In this document: one piece after another, positions 1 through 7,956 of the stretch
Position numbering within the stretch: the first letter of the stretch is position 1
Layout: each line of letters begins with the position of its first letter
Source of the DNA: Alphaproteobacteria bacterium
GTDB taxonomy: Bacteria > Pseudomonadota > Alphaproteobacteria > ATCC43930 > CGMCC-115725
Assembly (NCBI GenBank): GCA_028866355.1
Contig: JAGWIH010000022.1
Location: 1-15,110 of the forward strand
Direction: 5' to 3'
Length of the DNA: 15,110 bases
Position numbers and translations under genes: made by a program
The notes under the pieces: model-generated
Seen by the model: only the letters and a program-made list of their open reading frames with translations
Database searches by the model: none
What the model was told of the DNA's origin: nothing

Positions 1-96
1 GGCCGCGCGCAACGGCCGGATGGCGATGTGCGACGACGGGGTCATGCATCAGCCTCGCTTGCGGTCTTTGTCCTGGGCAAGCCGGAAATCCGGGGC

Positions 97-132
97 AAAG
101 AAAAACCCGCCGGCCTTTGGGGCCGGCGGGTT
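97..132 (-). terminator. Intrinsic terminator of the porin gene
   Basis: A perfect 12-bp inverted repeat (104-115 and 121-132, arms AACCCGCCGGCC and GGCCGGCGGGTT) encloses a 5-nt loop. Read on the minus strand, the GC-rich stem runs straight into a T-rich tract (complement of 97-105, TTTTTCTTT). It begins about 20 bp after the porin stop codon. This is the textbook form of a Rho-independent terminator and is oriented to end porin transcription. Confidence 0.92.
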
Positions 133-151
133 CCGAAGACGTCTTGCTAGA

Positions 152-1540
152 CTAGAAGTAGAACTTGAACTGCGTTTCGACCGCGTTGACGGTGCCGTTC
201 GCGCTCGACTGCATCTGGCGATAGCCGTGCATCCATTCGAAGATGAAATCCGTCTGCGGCACCGGCGAGTAGATGACGTTCACTTCGGTGCTGAGGATTT
301 TCTTCACGAGGCTCGCCTGCGGACAGGCCGTTCCGGACGTGCACGCCACGCTGTACGGATTGCCGCTGACGCTCATCCATCCGCCTGACGCATTCGCCCG
401 CCATTGGCCGTTAAAGAAGTGCTCGTAGTTGGCGTAGAACGAAATCGCCTTCTGGATCTTGACCGTGCCCGTCGACGTATTTTCGACCCAGCTGCCTTGG
501 CTGATCCACGAGTTGAGGTCGGCCGCACCATAATTGTAGGTGATGCCGCCCCGCAGCGCGTCTTTGCCCCAGGTATTGAGGTGGCCGCTCAAGGTCGCGG
601 CCCAGTCGCCCACCTGACGGTTCGGGGTGAGCGTCGTGCCGCCCGCCGTGACGTTGTTCTCACGCACGTCGGTCATACCCGCACCGACAGCCAACTTGAC
701 GTGGCCCCACGGCCTATCCAACTCGGGCGCAACGATAAACCGCGGCCAGTTGTAATAGACGCCCGTGCCGCTATACGTGACCGATGTCGGCGCGACGGCC
801 GTATTGGTGCCAACAGTCGCAGCGACTTGACCCGGGAATGTCGGCATTTCCGCCGATCCCGCAATCGACAAGCCGTTGCCCGCGAGCCACGTATACCGGA
901 CCATCGGCCGGCGTACGTTGGCGGTCACCATCATGCCAACGTCCTGGTTGCCGTTGGCGGTGTCGGCGTAGGCCTGTGCGTCGGCGAACAGCGAGTAGGT
1001 TTGACCGATGAGCCAGGGGCCCAACGTGCCGTAAGCCTGCCGCAAGCGGAGCAGGTCGTTGTTGCCAGCAAGCGTCGCGGTGCCGGTCTGGTTGAAGTCG
1101 AACTCGATATAGGTCTTCAACTCGCCGTAGGCCGTCGGCGTCCGCGATTCGATGTTGGGCCGTGTCGCGTTGACGAACATCGACGTGCCGCCGTTCAGGG
1201 CATAAGCCTGACTCGTGGCATTGGTAATGCCGGGGCCCTCAAGCGGCGCGGCTTCACTGAACTCGTATTGGTGCGGGCCCATGTAGTGCTGAATGTCGAC
1301 CTGGACATAGCCATGGACCGCCAACGAGGTGTTCGTGCCCGGCACCAGGAACGAACCCGGGAACGATCCGCCGCCCGGCGCTGCCGCCGTCGGCATCACG
1401 CAGTCTTGGTGAGCCGGGCTGATCACGGTCGTCGAGCAGACTTGCGGCGCCCCGCTCATTTGCGCATGGGCTGCGCCCGCGAGCAGCGCGACCGCAGCGG
1501 TCGTCGCCAGCGCGGCACTGACATTGAGCTTCCGTTTCAT
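152..1540 (-). CDS. DcaP-like outer-membrane porin
   Basis: The product is a predicted 462-residue outer-membrane beta-barrel, probably a trimeric diffusion channel of the DcaP family for small, often anionic, solutes. Residues 1-26 form a Sec signal peptide with a likely AHA|Q cleavage site. The mature start is Pro/Gly/Thr-rich and leads into VPGTNTSLAVHGYVQVD, a DcaP-like first strand. A later RLRQAYGTLGPWLIGQTYS block and NVRRPMVRYTW also resemble that family, and the protein ends in Phe as outer-membrane barrels do. I chose the ATG at 1540 because the signal peptide begins there and a GGGGG Shine-Dalgarno lies just upstream; an in-frame start at 1582 would add 14 residues before the signal peptide. 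Unusually for a porin it has two pairs of cysteines, one pair near the mature N-terminus and one in a C-terminal loop. The substrate cannot be told from sequence. Confidence 0.85.
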   Translation of the reverse strand: MKRKLNVSAALATTAAVALLAGAAHAQMSGAPQVCSTTVISPAHQDCVMPTAAAPGGGSFPGSFLVPGTNTSLAVHGYVQVDIQHYMGPHQYEFSEAAPLEGPGITNATSQAYALNGGTSMFVNATRPNIESRTPTAYGELKTYIEFDFNQTGTATLAGNNDLLRLRQAYGTLGPWLIGQTYSLFADAQAYADTANGNQDVGMMVTANVRRPMVRYTWLAGNGLSIAGSAEMPTFPGQVAATVGTNTAVAPTSVTYSGTGVYYNWPRFIVAPELDRPWGHVKLAVGAGMTDVRENNVTAGGTTLTPNRQVGDWAATLSGHLNTWGKDALRGGITYNYGAADLNSWISQGSWVENTSTGTVKIQKAISFYANYEHFFNGQWRANASGGWMSVSGNPYSVACTSGTACPQASLVKKILSTEVNVIYSPVPQTDFIFEWMHGYRQMQSSANGTVNAVETQFKFYF

Positions 1541-2073
1541 TGAACCCCCACATGAATGAATCCGCGGATGCGGGGGGAGCAACCCCCACGGCGGGGAGCG
1601 CTCACCCCTCGCTGACGCTAATCTCCGACGTTGCGCGCTTGGGTAGCAAGCGTGGGCGCCGACTGTGGGGGCGATTGCGACGGGCTGTGTCGGATGTGCA
1701 ACAGACCTTTGTCGCAGAAAGCCGAAAAACGGTGCAAATCCAAGGGTCTGTGGTGTACCACCAGCCGATTTCGTTCGACTATTGTTCGCATAAGCAGCGC
1801 GCGAACGGGCGCGTATATCGCTTGATCAATTCGGTCGCCTGATTCGCCGGTGGCTGACGAATCGCGATGTGGCTCGTTTTCGGTCGCCAGCGGCGGCCGA
1901 CACCCATCATCGCTCGAGCACAGCGACATGACGGGCATTAACGCGACGGGCTATTTCTAATTGGTGACCGGTATCGGTTTTCGACTTTCTGCCATATCGC
2001 AATATTGATAAGGCTTGATGACGTGGCTGCGCGTATCGCATTCGTAGCAAACTAATTTTTGGGGATCTCGACC
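1541..2073. other. Gene-poor divergent region between porin and PuuE-like gene
   Basis: These roughly 530 bp should carry the promoters of both divergent genes. Short open frames cross it, but none shows a recognisable protein, a good ribosome site or persuasive codon use. Base composition falls towards AT near 1960-2060. A weak -35/-10 pair for the rightward gene could lie at about 1980-2008, but the match is too poor to call. A small TGGT-GT-ACCA repeat and a GTTCGC...GCGAAC pair around 1755-1805 are the only structures noted. A small RNA or small protein cannot be excluded. Confidence 0.5.
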
Positions 2074-2943
2074 ATGAAGCCGCGCGAACGGGCGCCATTT
2101 TCCGCCATCGTTGACAGGCCGCCGTTGAAGCTGCCGGCGGGCCTGCGGCTCATCGTCTGGCCGGTGGTCAACCTCGAAGTGTGGGAGATCGAGAATCCGA
2201 TGGCGCGGCAGGTCATTCCGGCGCCAACCGGCGTGCCGCTGATTCCCGACGTGCCCAATTGGAGCTGGCACGAGTACGGCATGCGCGTCGGCGTCTGGCG
2301 CTTCTTCGAGGCGTTCGACCGGCACAAGGCCGAGGTGACGCTGGCGATCAACGCCAACGTCGTCGAAACCTATCCGCGTGTGTCGGCGGCGGCGCGCGAA
2401 CGCGGCTGGGAGTTCATGGGCCACGGCTACGTGCAAGGGCCGATCCACAAGCTGCCCGATCAGCGCGCGACGATCCACAAATCGCTCGATACGATCGCCA
2501 AATTCACCGGCACGCGCCCGGTCGGCTGGCTGGGGCCCGGCCTGACGCAAACCTATGAGACGCCCGATCTGCTCGCCGAGGCCGGCGTGCAGTACATCGG
2601 CGATTGGGTATGGGACGATGAGCCGAGCGAGATCGCTACCGCGCACGGGAAGCTGGTGACGCTACCCTATACGGTCGAGCTCAACGACATCCCGATGATG
2701 ATCGTCCAGCACCATCACGCCGACGTTTTCCTGAAGCGCGCGATCGATCAGTTCGACCGGCTCTATGCCGAAGGCGCGACGCGCGCCAAAATCCTGTGCT
2801 TCGCCATCCACCCGTACATCAGCGGCGTGCCGCATCGAATCAAATATCTCGAGGCTTTCCTCGATTACGCGGCGCGCCACGCCGGCGTCGCGTTCTGGCA
2901 CGGCGCCCACATCCTCGATTGGTGGCGCAGCACCAAACGCTAA
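2074..2943 (+). CDS. PuuE-like polysaccharide deacetylase family protein
   Basis: This 289-residue protein with no signal peptide has the NodB/CE4 barrel fold in its allantoinase (PuuE)-like branch, judged by overall pattern: RVGVWRFFEAF (71-81), EFMGHGYVQG (113-122) and FAIHPYISGVPHR (243-255). The classical TFDDG metal motif of CE4 deacetylases is absent; the matching position reads WPVVNLEVWE (29-38). It probably acts in the cytoplasm as a hydrolase on an amide or cyclic ureide bond. Whether its substrate is a sugar or a purine breakdown product cannot be decided here, and no other purine gene is nearby. The ATG at 2074 is chosen because GGGGA lies at 2061-2065 with good spacing; a TTG at 2059 would overlap that site. 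It converges with the AsmA gene, leaving 16 bp between stops and no visible terminator. Confidence 0.8.
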   Translation: MKPRERAPFSAIVDRPPLKLPAGLRLIVWPVVNLEVWEIENPMARQVIPAPTGVPLIPDVPNWSWHEYGMRVGVWRFFEAFDRHKAEVTLAINANVVETYPRVSAAARERGWEFMGHGYVQGPIHKLPDQRATIHKSLDTIAKFTGTRPVGWLGPGLTQTYETPDLLAEAGVQYIGDWVWDDEPSEIATAHGKLVTLPYTVELNDIPMMIVQHHHADVFLKRAIDQFDRLYAEGATRAKILCFAIHPYISGVPHRIKYLEAFLDYAARHAGVAFWHGAHILDWWRSTKR

Positions 2944-2959
2944 ACGCCGCGCCGCCGGC

Positions 2960-4888
2960 TTATTTGCCGAACAGGTTCTGAAGTCCCTTCGGCACCACTT
3001 GCTGCAGCGACTTGCCGCCCTGGTTGAGCAGCTGTCCCGGCTGTTGCAGCATCGCGCCGATATCCGGCCGGTACGACAGATTGTCCCACGGCCCGGTGAT
3101 CAGCACCGGCACCGCAAAGGCGCCGGCGACTTTCGGCGTCAGGCGGTAATTCACCTGCCGTTGCGGCAAATCGACCGTGCCGGCGCCGGTCATCGGCAAT
3201 TCGGACGATTGCATCTGCAGGTCGTTGTTCCTCAAAACGCCGTTGGTGATCGTGAAGGTGCCCGACAGCGTGCTGAAGTCGGTGTCCTGACCGCTGCCGA
3301 CGAGGCCCATGCTCAGCGCCTTGGCGGCGTTCTTCATGAGGCCGATGATGTTGACGCCCTCGATCTTGCCCTTGTCGAGGTGGATCGCGCCCTTGCCGGC
3401 GAGCGACGAAATGATGTCGCGCTGGCTGCGGCCGTGGCCGTCGACCGCCATGTCGAGGCTGCCGTTGCCCGCCAGGAGGTTGACGTTCGCCGCATCGTGC
3501 AGCAACGGCTGCATGTCGACGCCTTTAAGCGCGAAGCTCTCCTGGATCGTCGGCACCGCGCCGCTGCCATCGACCGTCACCTTGCCTTGGCCGGCGCCTT
3601 TGTAGAGCGTCAGCTGCGTCAAATCGGCCGTAAGCCGCGCATCCTTGAGGTGAAGGACCAACGCGCTCTTGCCGACTTTGATGTTGTGATACTCGAGGCT
3701 GTTGGCGCCGAGGAAGAAGTCGGCGTCCGCGACCTTGAGCCCGCTGGTGTCGATCGGCGCGGTGCTCCAGCCTTGCTCGGTGCTCGCGCTCTTGCCGCCG
3801 CCGGCACCACCCGACGGCGCCGGCGCCGCACCCGGACCCGATCCCGCCCCGATATAGGGGTTCAGGTTGAGATCGTCGAGCTGCAGGCTGCCCTTGATGT
3901 AGGGCTTGGCGCCGCCGTTATCGAACTCGATCCCGCCGTTGCCCTTGATCGCGTCGAACGCGATCACCGCGTTACTGAACGTGTATTTGGGCCCGGCGAT
4001 CGCGACCTTGCCTTTGATCGCCAGCAGGCCGAATCCGTTGCCGGCAGGCATCGGTTGACCGGCCCAAGCCGCCAAGCCACGCACCGACGGGATGTTGAGA
4101 TCGGCGTCGCCGTCGAGCTTGAGAACGGGTGCGCCGACGCCGTTGCCGGCGAAGCTGAAATTGATCGGTGTCGACGCAATTTTCAGTTTGATCGGCGTCG
4201 GCTGGCCGCCCTCGAACGCCGCGGGCCGTCCGACCGACAAGTCGAGATTGACGGTCTGCTTGTTCCACGCCACCGAACCCGACGCCGACATCGGGCTGTC
4301 GAGGCCGGCCATCGAGACCTTCAGGTTGATCGCGCCGAGCTCGGAGCGCTTGCCGGTGCGGGTATCGATATAACTCACGGTGCCGTTTTCAATCTGGAGA
4401 TTGGCGATACGCAGCCGAGCCAAGGTCGACATCGCACCGGCGCCGGCCGCGGCGGCCGGCGCATGGGCGGTCTCCGCCAGCGGCGCTGCCGGCGCGCCGG
4501 CAGCGCCGAAGTCCCAATTCGGCCGGCCGTCTTTCTCGACCTCGAGTGAAATCACCGGGTCGACGAGGACGAACGTGTCGACCGCGACCGTTCCGGTCAG
4601 CAATGGCAAGAGCTGGAGACGAACCTCGAGCGATTTCAGCTGCGCCATGTTCTTGGCGACGCCATCCGGCGCGTTGCTGAACGAAACCTGGTCGGCGGAC
4701 AGCTCGATGCTCGGCAGCAGATGGAAGCTCACCGGACCGTCGATCCGCAGGTCGCGCCCGGTCGATTCCTTGACCGCGGCGATCAGCTTGGCTTTGTAGG
4801 TGTCGACCGGAACGACGAACGGCGCGACGACCGCCGCGATGATGATCAGCGCGATGATGACGATGACCGCGACCAGCAGCTTCTTCAT
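2960..4888 (-). CDS. AsmA family envelope protein
   Basis: The product is a 642-residue inner-membrane-anchored protein with most of its mass in the periplasm. A single hydrophobic segment at residues 4-28 is followed by an AsmA N-terminal domain (VDTYKAKLIAAVKESTGRDL, then DGPVSFHLLPSIELSADQV). The C-terminal AsmA_2-like part includes a GSLDMAVDGHG block and a repeated beta pattern ending in LPQRQVNYRLTPKV. Two Ala/Pro/Gly-rich linkers (about 128-152 and 352-376) separate the domains. AsmA-like proteins are related to the bridge-like lipid-transfer group (TamB, YhdP) and affect outer-membrane phospholipid and LPS balance; the exact role here is inferred. The start is firm: GAGGAGGGG lies directly upstream of the ATG. 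The gene is 133 bp downstream of the epimerase on the same strand, so it may be co-transcribed or have its own promoter. Confidence 0.88.
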   Translation of the reverse strand: MKKLLVAVIVIIALIIIAAVVAPFVVPVDTYKAKLIAAVKESTGRDLRIDGPVSFHLLPSIELSADQVSFSNAPDGVAKNMAQLKSLEVRLQLLPLLTGTVAVDTFVLVDPVISLEVEKDGRPNWDFGAAGAPAAPLAETAHAPAAAAGAGAMSTLARLRIANLQIENGTVSYIDTRTGKRSELGAINLKVSMAGLDSPMSASGSVAWNKQTVNLDLSVGRPAAFEGGQPTPIKLKIASTPINFSFAGNGVGAPVLKLDGDADLNIPSVRGLAAWAGQPMPAGNGFGLLAIKGKVAIAGPKYTFSNAVIAFDAIKGNGGIEFDNGGAKPYIKGSLQLDDLNLNPYIGAGSGPGAAPAPSGGAGGGKSASTEQGWSTAPIDTSGLKVADADFFLGANSLEYHNIKVGKSALVLHLKDARLTADLTQLTLYKGAGQGKVTVDGSGAVPTIQESFALKGVDMQPLLHDAANVNLLAGNGSLDMAVDGHGRSQRDIISSLAGKGAIHLDKGKIEGVNIIGLMKNAAKALSMGLVGSGQDTDFSTLSGTFTITNGVLRNNDLQMQSSELPMTGAGTVDLPQRQVNYRLTPKVAGAFAVPVLITGPWDNLSYRPDIGAMLQQPGQLLNQGGKSLQQVVPKGLQNLFGK

Positions 4889-4978
4889 GGCCCCTCCTCA
4901 GATCCGCGGCGCACGGGAAAGCGCGCGCGGCCGATGCCGGCCAGTTTAGTCGAGGCCAATACCAAACGATAGTCGGCT

Positions 4979-4989
4979 ACTGTGACAGT
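4979..4989. repeat. 11-bp palindrome upstream of the AsmA gene
   Basis: ACTGT-G-ACAGT is a perfect inverted repeat with a 1-nt centre. It lies in the 133-bp gap between the epimerase stop and the AsmA start, about 90 bp before the latter. It could be an operator, but its length allows chance occurrence. Confidence 0.3.
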
Positions 4990-5021
4990 TGGTGGACGTG
5001 AACCCGCGAGGACCGGACGGT

Positions 5022-5975
5022 TCAGGCGTAACGCAGGCGCGCGGCGAGCCGGGTCTTCTGGCTGGCGAGCGTCATCATCAACCCGTCCTTGAGCGGCATC
5101 TCGGCGCGGATACCGAACAACTTCTCGGCGCGGGCGGGATCGCCGATCGACAGCCGTACATCGCCGGGACGCGGCGCCCGGAAGATCAGGTCCGGCGTCG
5201 CGCTGCAAAGCGACGCAATGGTCTTCGCCAGATCGACGACGGTGGTGCCGGCGCCGGTACAGACGTTGAATACATCGCCTTCGGCCGGCACCGCCATCGC
5301 ACGCACGAGGAAGCGCACGACGTCGGCGACGTGGATAAAGTCACGGACCTGGCGCCCATCGCCGTGAATGGTGATCGGGTTGCCCGCCGCCAGGCGGTCA
5401 CAGAAAATCGAGATCACACCCGAGTAAGGCGAATCCGGATTCTGCCGCGGACCATAGACGTTGAAGAACCGCAATCCTGTCGTCGGCACGCCGTAGAGCG
5501 TGGTCGCGATGTAGCCGTGCAGTTCGCAGCCGAGCTTGTCGGCGCCGTAAGCCGTCATCGGCTGCGCCTCGGCGTTCTCCGCCAAGGGCACCGCCTCGTT
5601 GATTCCATAAACGGCGGCCGACGAGGCATAGACCACCGGAACTGGCCCGGCGTCGCGCGCGCGTCGCGCCGCGTCGAACACCGTGATGCAGCCGGTGAGA
5701 TTCGAGATGTGCGTGCCAACCCAGTCGTCGATGCTGCGTTCGACCGATGCGATCGCGGCGAGATGAAACACGCCGTCGGTGCCGGCGATCGCCTGACGCA
5801 CGGCGACGCGATCGGCGACGTCGCCGATCATCAACTCGGCGTCGTCGGGCGCATTGTCGCGATGACCGGTGGAAAGGTTGTCGAGAATACGGACGTCGTG
5901 GCCGTCGGCGAGCAGAGCGTCGGCAAGGTGCGAACCAATGAAGCCGCAACCGCCGGTAACCAGATATCGCGCCAT
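5022..5975 (-). CDS. NAD-dependent epimerase/dehydratase (UDP-sugar 4-epimerase-like)
   Basis: This 317-residue extended short-chain dehydrogenase/reductase probably interconverts nucleotide sugars in the cytoplasm, most simply UDP-glucose/UDP-galactose or their N-acetyl forms. The N-terminal Rossmann fold has the TGGCGFIGSH nucleotide loop (G8, G11, G14) and LDNLSTGH (31-38), typical of GalE/WbpP-like enzymes. The catalytic set is present: serines 118-119 in VVYASSAAVYG, and Tyr143-x3-Lys147. FNVYGPRQNP (171-180) and RDFIHVADV (211-219) are the usual substrate-side motifs. The exact sugar cannot be read, and a dehydratase or reductase cannot be fully excluded. The ATG has a modest AGG site upstream. 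It is 97 bp downstream of the YdcF gene, and its place beside an exopolysaccharide operon suggests it supplies a precursor. Confidence 0.88.
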   Translation of the reverse strand: MARYLVTGGCGFIGSHLADALLADGHDVRILDNLSTGHRDNAPDDAELMIGDVADRVAVRQAIAGTDGVFHLAAIASVERSIDDWVGTHISNLTGCITVFDAARRARDAGPVPVVYASSAAVYGINEAVPLAENAEAQPMTAYGADKLGCELHGYIATTLYGVPTTGLRFFNVYGPRQNPDSPYSGVISIFCDRLAAGNPITIHGDGRQVRDFIHVADVVRFLVRAMAVPAEGDVFNVCTGAGTTVVDLAKTIASLCSATPDLIFRAPRPGDVRLSIGDPARAEKLFGIRAEMPLKDGLMMTLASQKTRLAARLRYA

Positions 5976-5990
5976 GAATGACCTGTGCGT

Positions 5991-6030
5991 GACTTGCGCG
6001 CGGCAACGGATGTACCGCTTGCCGCAAGTC
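5991..6030. repeat. Imperfect hairpin between YdcF and epimerase genes
   Basis: GACTTGCG (5991-5998) pairs with CGCAAGTC (6023-6030). GCAA/TTGC and CGG/CCG extend the stem inward around a CGCG bulge. In minus-strand RNA it would fall just before the epimerase ribosome site. No T-run follows in either direction, so it is not a classical terminator. It may be an attenuator, a processing site or a REP-like element. Confidence 0.4.
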
Positions 6031-6072
6031 TAGGCGGCGAGGGCTTATGGAATTCTTAAGAAGGACAAACGG

Positions 6073-6837
6073 TTAACCAAACTGCAGGCGGTAATAAATC
6101 AGACCCAGAATCTCGTGCAGCGCGTAGAAACTGTCGGCCAACGCCGTCGACTGCGGCAGCAGCATCGCGGCTTCGATCGGCGTCTTGATATAGGTGCGTT
6201 CGGTCGATGCCGGGATGGCGTCGATTTTGGCCCGCGCGAAGGCCCACAGCGCACGCGGCATGTGCCACGGCTGCGTCACCAACAGCACGGTGTGGATGTG
6301 CTGCGCGCGAAGAATTTGCGCCGAGAATTCCGCGTTCTCGAACGTCGTCTGCGATCGCTCCTCGCGCCAGGCAACCGGCACGCCGAAATCGTCGGTCAGG
6401 GTGTGCGCCATCAGGGCCGCCATGGACTCGCGGCTGTCGCCGACGGGGCCACCGGTCACCAGGATGGGCAGCTTGTCGCGACGATAAAGTTGCGCCGCCC
6501 GGTCGAGCCGCTCGAGCGTCAAACGGCCCACGGTATCGGGAACGTTCCCGCCGTTGCCGTGATGGATAGTACCCGACAACACTACAATGGCCTGGGCCCC
6601 GCCCGTATCGGGCGAAGGCGCGCTCACTTCGTGCTCGACCGCGCGCAACAGCATCAACGACACGAGCGGCGTGGCGAAGACATACAGCGCACCGACACTG
6701 ACGAGACCGGCGGCGATACCCCAGCGGCGTGTTTTGGCAAATACCGTCAGCACGATGCCGACAAACGCCGTCACGATGAATACCGTCGGCGGCATCAGGA
6801 ACGAATAGGCGAGAAAGGAGGCGATCGGAGATTCCAC
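6073..6837 (-). CDS. YdcF/ElyC/SanA family (DUF218) membrane protein
   Basis: The product is a 254-residue protein with two N-terminal membrane helices (about 12-34 and 40-64) and a DUF218 domain after them. Family marks are AQAIVVLSG (81-89), LVTGG (126-130), SQTTFENAEFS (162-172) and LVTQPWHMPRALWAF (186-200). Family members ElyC and SanA of E. coli influence envelope and peptidoglycan integrity; the biochemical activity is poorly defined, and members are often found in polysaccharide loci. A GTG start at 6837, 6 bp after the upstream gene stop, gives the longest form but has no clear Shine-Dalgarno, so translation may be coupled. A start at Met15 is possible. It is likely in one transcript with the nucleotidyltransferase gene, and a role in finishing or controlling surface polymer is inferred from location only. 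Confidence 0.85.
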   Translation of the reverse strand: MESPIASFLAYSFLMPPTVFIVTAFVGIVLTVFAKTRRWGIAAGLVSVGALYVFATPLVSLMLLRAVEHEVSAPSPDTGGAQAIVVLSGTIHHGNGGNVPDTVGRLTLERLDRAAQLYRRDKLPILVTGGPVGDSRESMAALMAHTLTDDFGVPVAWREERSQTTFENAEFSAQILRAQHIHTVLLVTQPWHMPRALWAFARAKIDAIPASTERTYIKTPIEAAMLLPQSTALADSFYALHEILGLIYYRLQFG

Positions 6838-6843
6838 GATCGT

Positions 6844-7944
6844 TCACGCCGTCGCCGGTTTGAGTCGTTTGACGACCGCTTTGCGCAACAGATGCGGTAA
6901 CAGCAGCCGGAGCGGCATCCGCAGCCTGTGAGCGCGAACATAAAGGAAAAACAACGCCAATCGCGTGCCGGGCAGGGCGCAATTGGCATGCGCCGGCCGC
7001 AGCGCGTGGACGAAAACCCAGTCCATCCAGCGCAAGGTCAGTGCCGGCGGCGGTCGCAAACCGGCGCCGGTGAGGAGGTCCTGCGGCACGGGCGTGCCCA
7101 GCAGCCGTGCGGCGTAACGCAACGCGTAACCGAGGGGCCGTTCGAGGCCGAGCTGTACGGCGCGTGTCACCAACATCGGCCAGAAATCGCCGCGCGATGC
7201 GAAATGCCGCAGCAGACGATTGATATCGTCGAGATCGCGCAGACCGTTCGTCCACTCGCCGTCGTCGAACAGATGTACCGCCGCGTGCAGGATCATGTCG
7301 GGCGGCGACAGCACCAGAAATCCAGGCGCGTTGGGCGCCGGAATCGCCCAATCGATCATCCGGCGCGCGTCGACGGCGTGACGTCCGGTCGGCGGAACGA
7401 TGGTGTGATGGACGTCGACCGTCGTGCGTCGGGTGCGGTGCTGCAGCGGCGGGATCTCGTGCATCCATTGGCGGTAGTAATGCTGGTCGTAATCGTCTTG
7501 TTTGACGCCGCACCAGCCGCGCGCGGTCAGCGCGGTTTCAGCGTCAGTGATCGCGGCGCGCGGCACCAAGATATCGATGTCACCGAACAACCGGCCGGCG
7601 GCGGCGGGCAAGCCGGCTGCGACATAGGATGCACCTTTGAGCAAGATCACCGGGTACGAAGCACCGCCGAGCGCGGTGCGGATGTGGCGCAGTTCGCGCG
7701 TCACATCGTCGCCGTGCTTGCGCGCCAAAATGCTCGCGGCTTCAAGGTGGGGCCGGGCGCGCGACGGTACATGCGACTCTAGGTTGTGGTCGGCGATCAG
7801 GAGTCCGAGGCGAGCAAGGAGACCGGAACGGCGCGCCTCGCGCACCGCACGATCCCAATCGCCTTCGTTCCACGCGACAATGGTCGCCGGATCGCGCAAC
7901 GCCGAAGTCACGCGGTCCACACACCGCCCCTTATTTTGGGTCAT
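6844..7944 (-). CDS. Nucleotidyltransferase family protein (NTP_transf_5 type)
   Basis: The product is up to 366 residues and resembles the NTP_transf_5 family of the polymerase-beta nucleotidyltransferase fold. The core is VILLKGASY (99-107), then GRLFGDIDILV (117-127) with the paired metal aspartates D122 and D124, and TTVDVHHT (174-181), whose D177 is a likely third carboxylate. A helical C-terminal half contains ILHAAVHLFDDG (218-229). Such genes recur in exopolysaccharide clusters, but their substrate is unknown to me, so no specific reaction is claimed. Start choice is open: the ATG at 7944 has no ribosome site, while a GTG at 7920 (codon 9) has AAGGGG at 7927-7932, 6 nt upstream. The gene is divergent from the export operon and shares its control region. 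Confidence 0.82.
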   Translation of the reverse strand: MTQNKGRCVDRVTSALRDPATIVAWNEGDWDRAVREARRSGLLARLGLLIADHNLESHVPSRARPHLEAASILARKHGDDVTRELRHIRTALGGASYPVILLKGASYVAAGLPAAAGRLFGDIDILVPRAAITDAETALTARGWCGVKQDDYDQHYYRQWMHEIPPLQHRTRRTTVDVHHTIVPPTGRHAVDARRMIDWAIPAPNAPGFLVLSPPDMILHAAVHLFDDGEWTNGLRDLDDINRLLRHFASRGDFWPMLVTRAVQLGLERPLGYALRYAARLLGTPVPQDLLTGAGLRPPPALTLRWMDWVFVHALRPAHANCALPGTRLALFFLYVRAHRLRMPLRLLLPHLLRKAVVKRLKPATA

Positions 7945-7956
7945 GACATGGAGAGT

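Noticed and set aside
82..93. CCGGA-AA-TCCGG inverted repeat
   Set aside because: Very short with a 2-nt loop, lying next to a real terminator; most likely chance in GC-rich DNA.
20..388. Possible gene at the left window edge on the plus strand
   Set aside because: It runs through the porin terminator and the porin 3' end; Arg-rich without motifs.
404..1543. A 379-codon plus-strand frame opposite the porin
   Set aside because: Arg-rich with no motif; the minus-strand frame has a signal peptide, barrel strands and a terminator.
1540..1842. Possible 100-residue small protein in the porin/PuuE spacer
   Set aside because: No ribosome site, no domain or membrane pattern, and its start overlaps the porin start region.
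2944..2959. Bidirectional terminator between the convergent PuuE-like and AsmA genes
   Set aside because: The 16-bp gap has no stable stem with a T-run; any terminator would have to lie inside a coding sequence.
2765..4549. A 594-codon open frame on the plus strand opposite the AsmA gene
   Set aside because: It is rich in Arg, Ala and Asp without domains, and lies antisense to a gene with clear family motifs and a strong ribosome site. It is a frame shadow common in GC-rich DNA.
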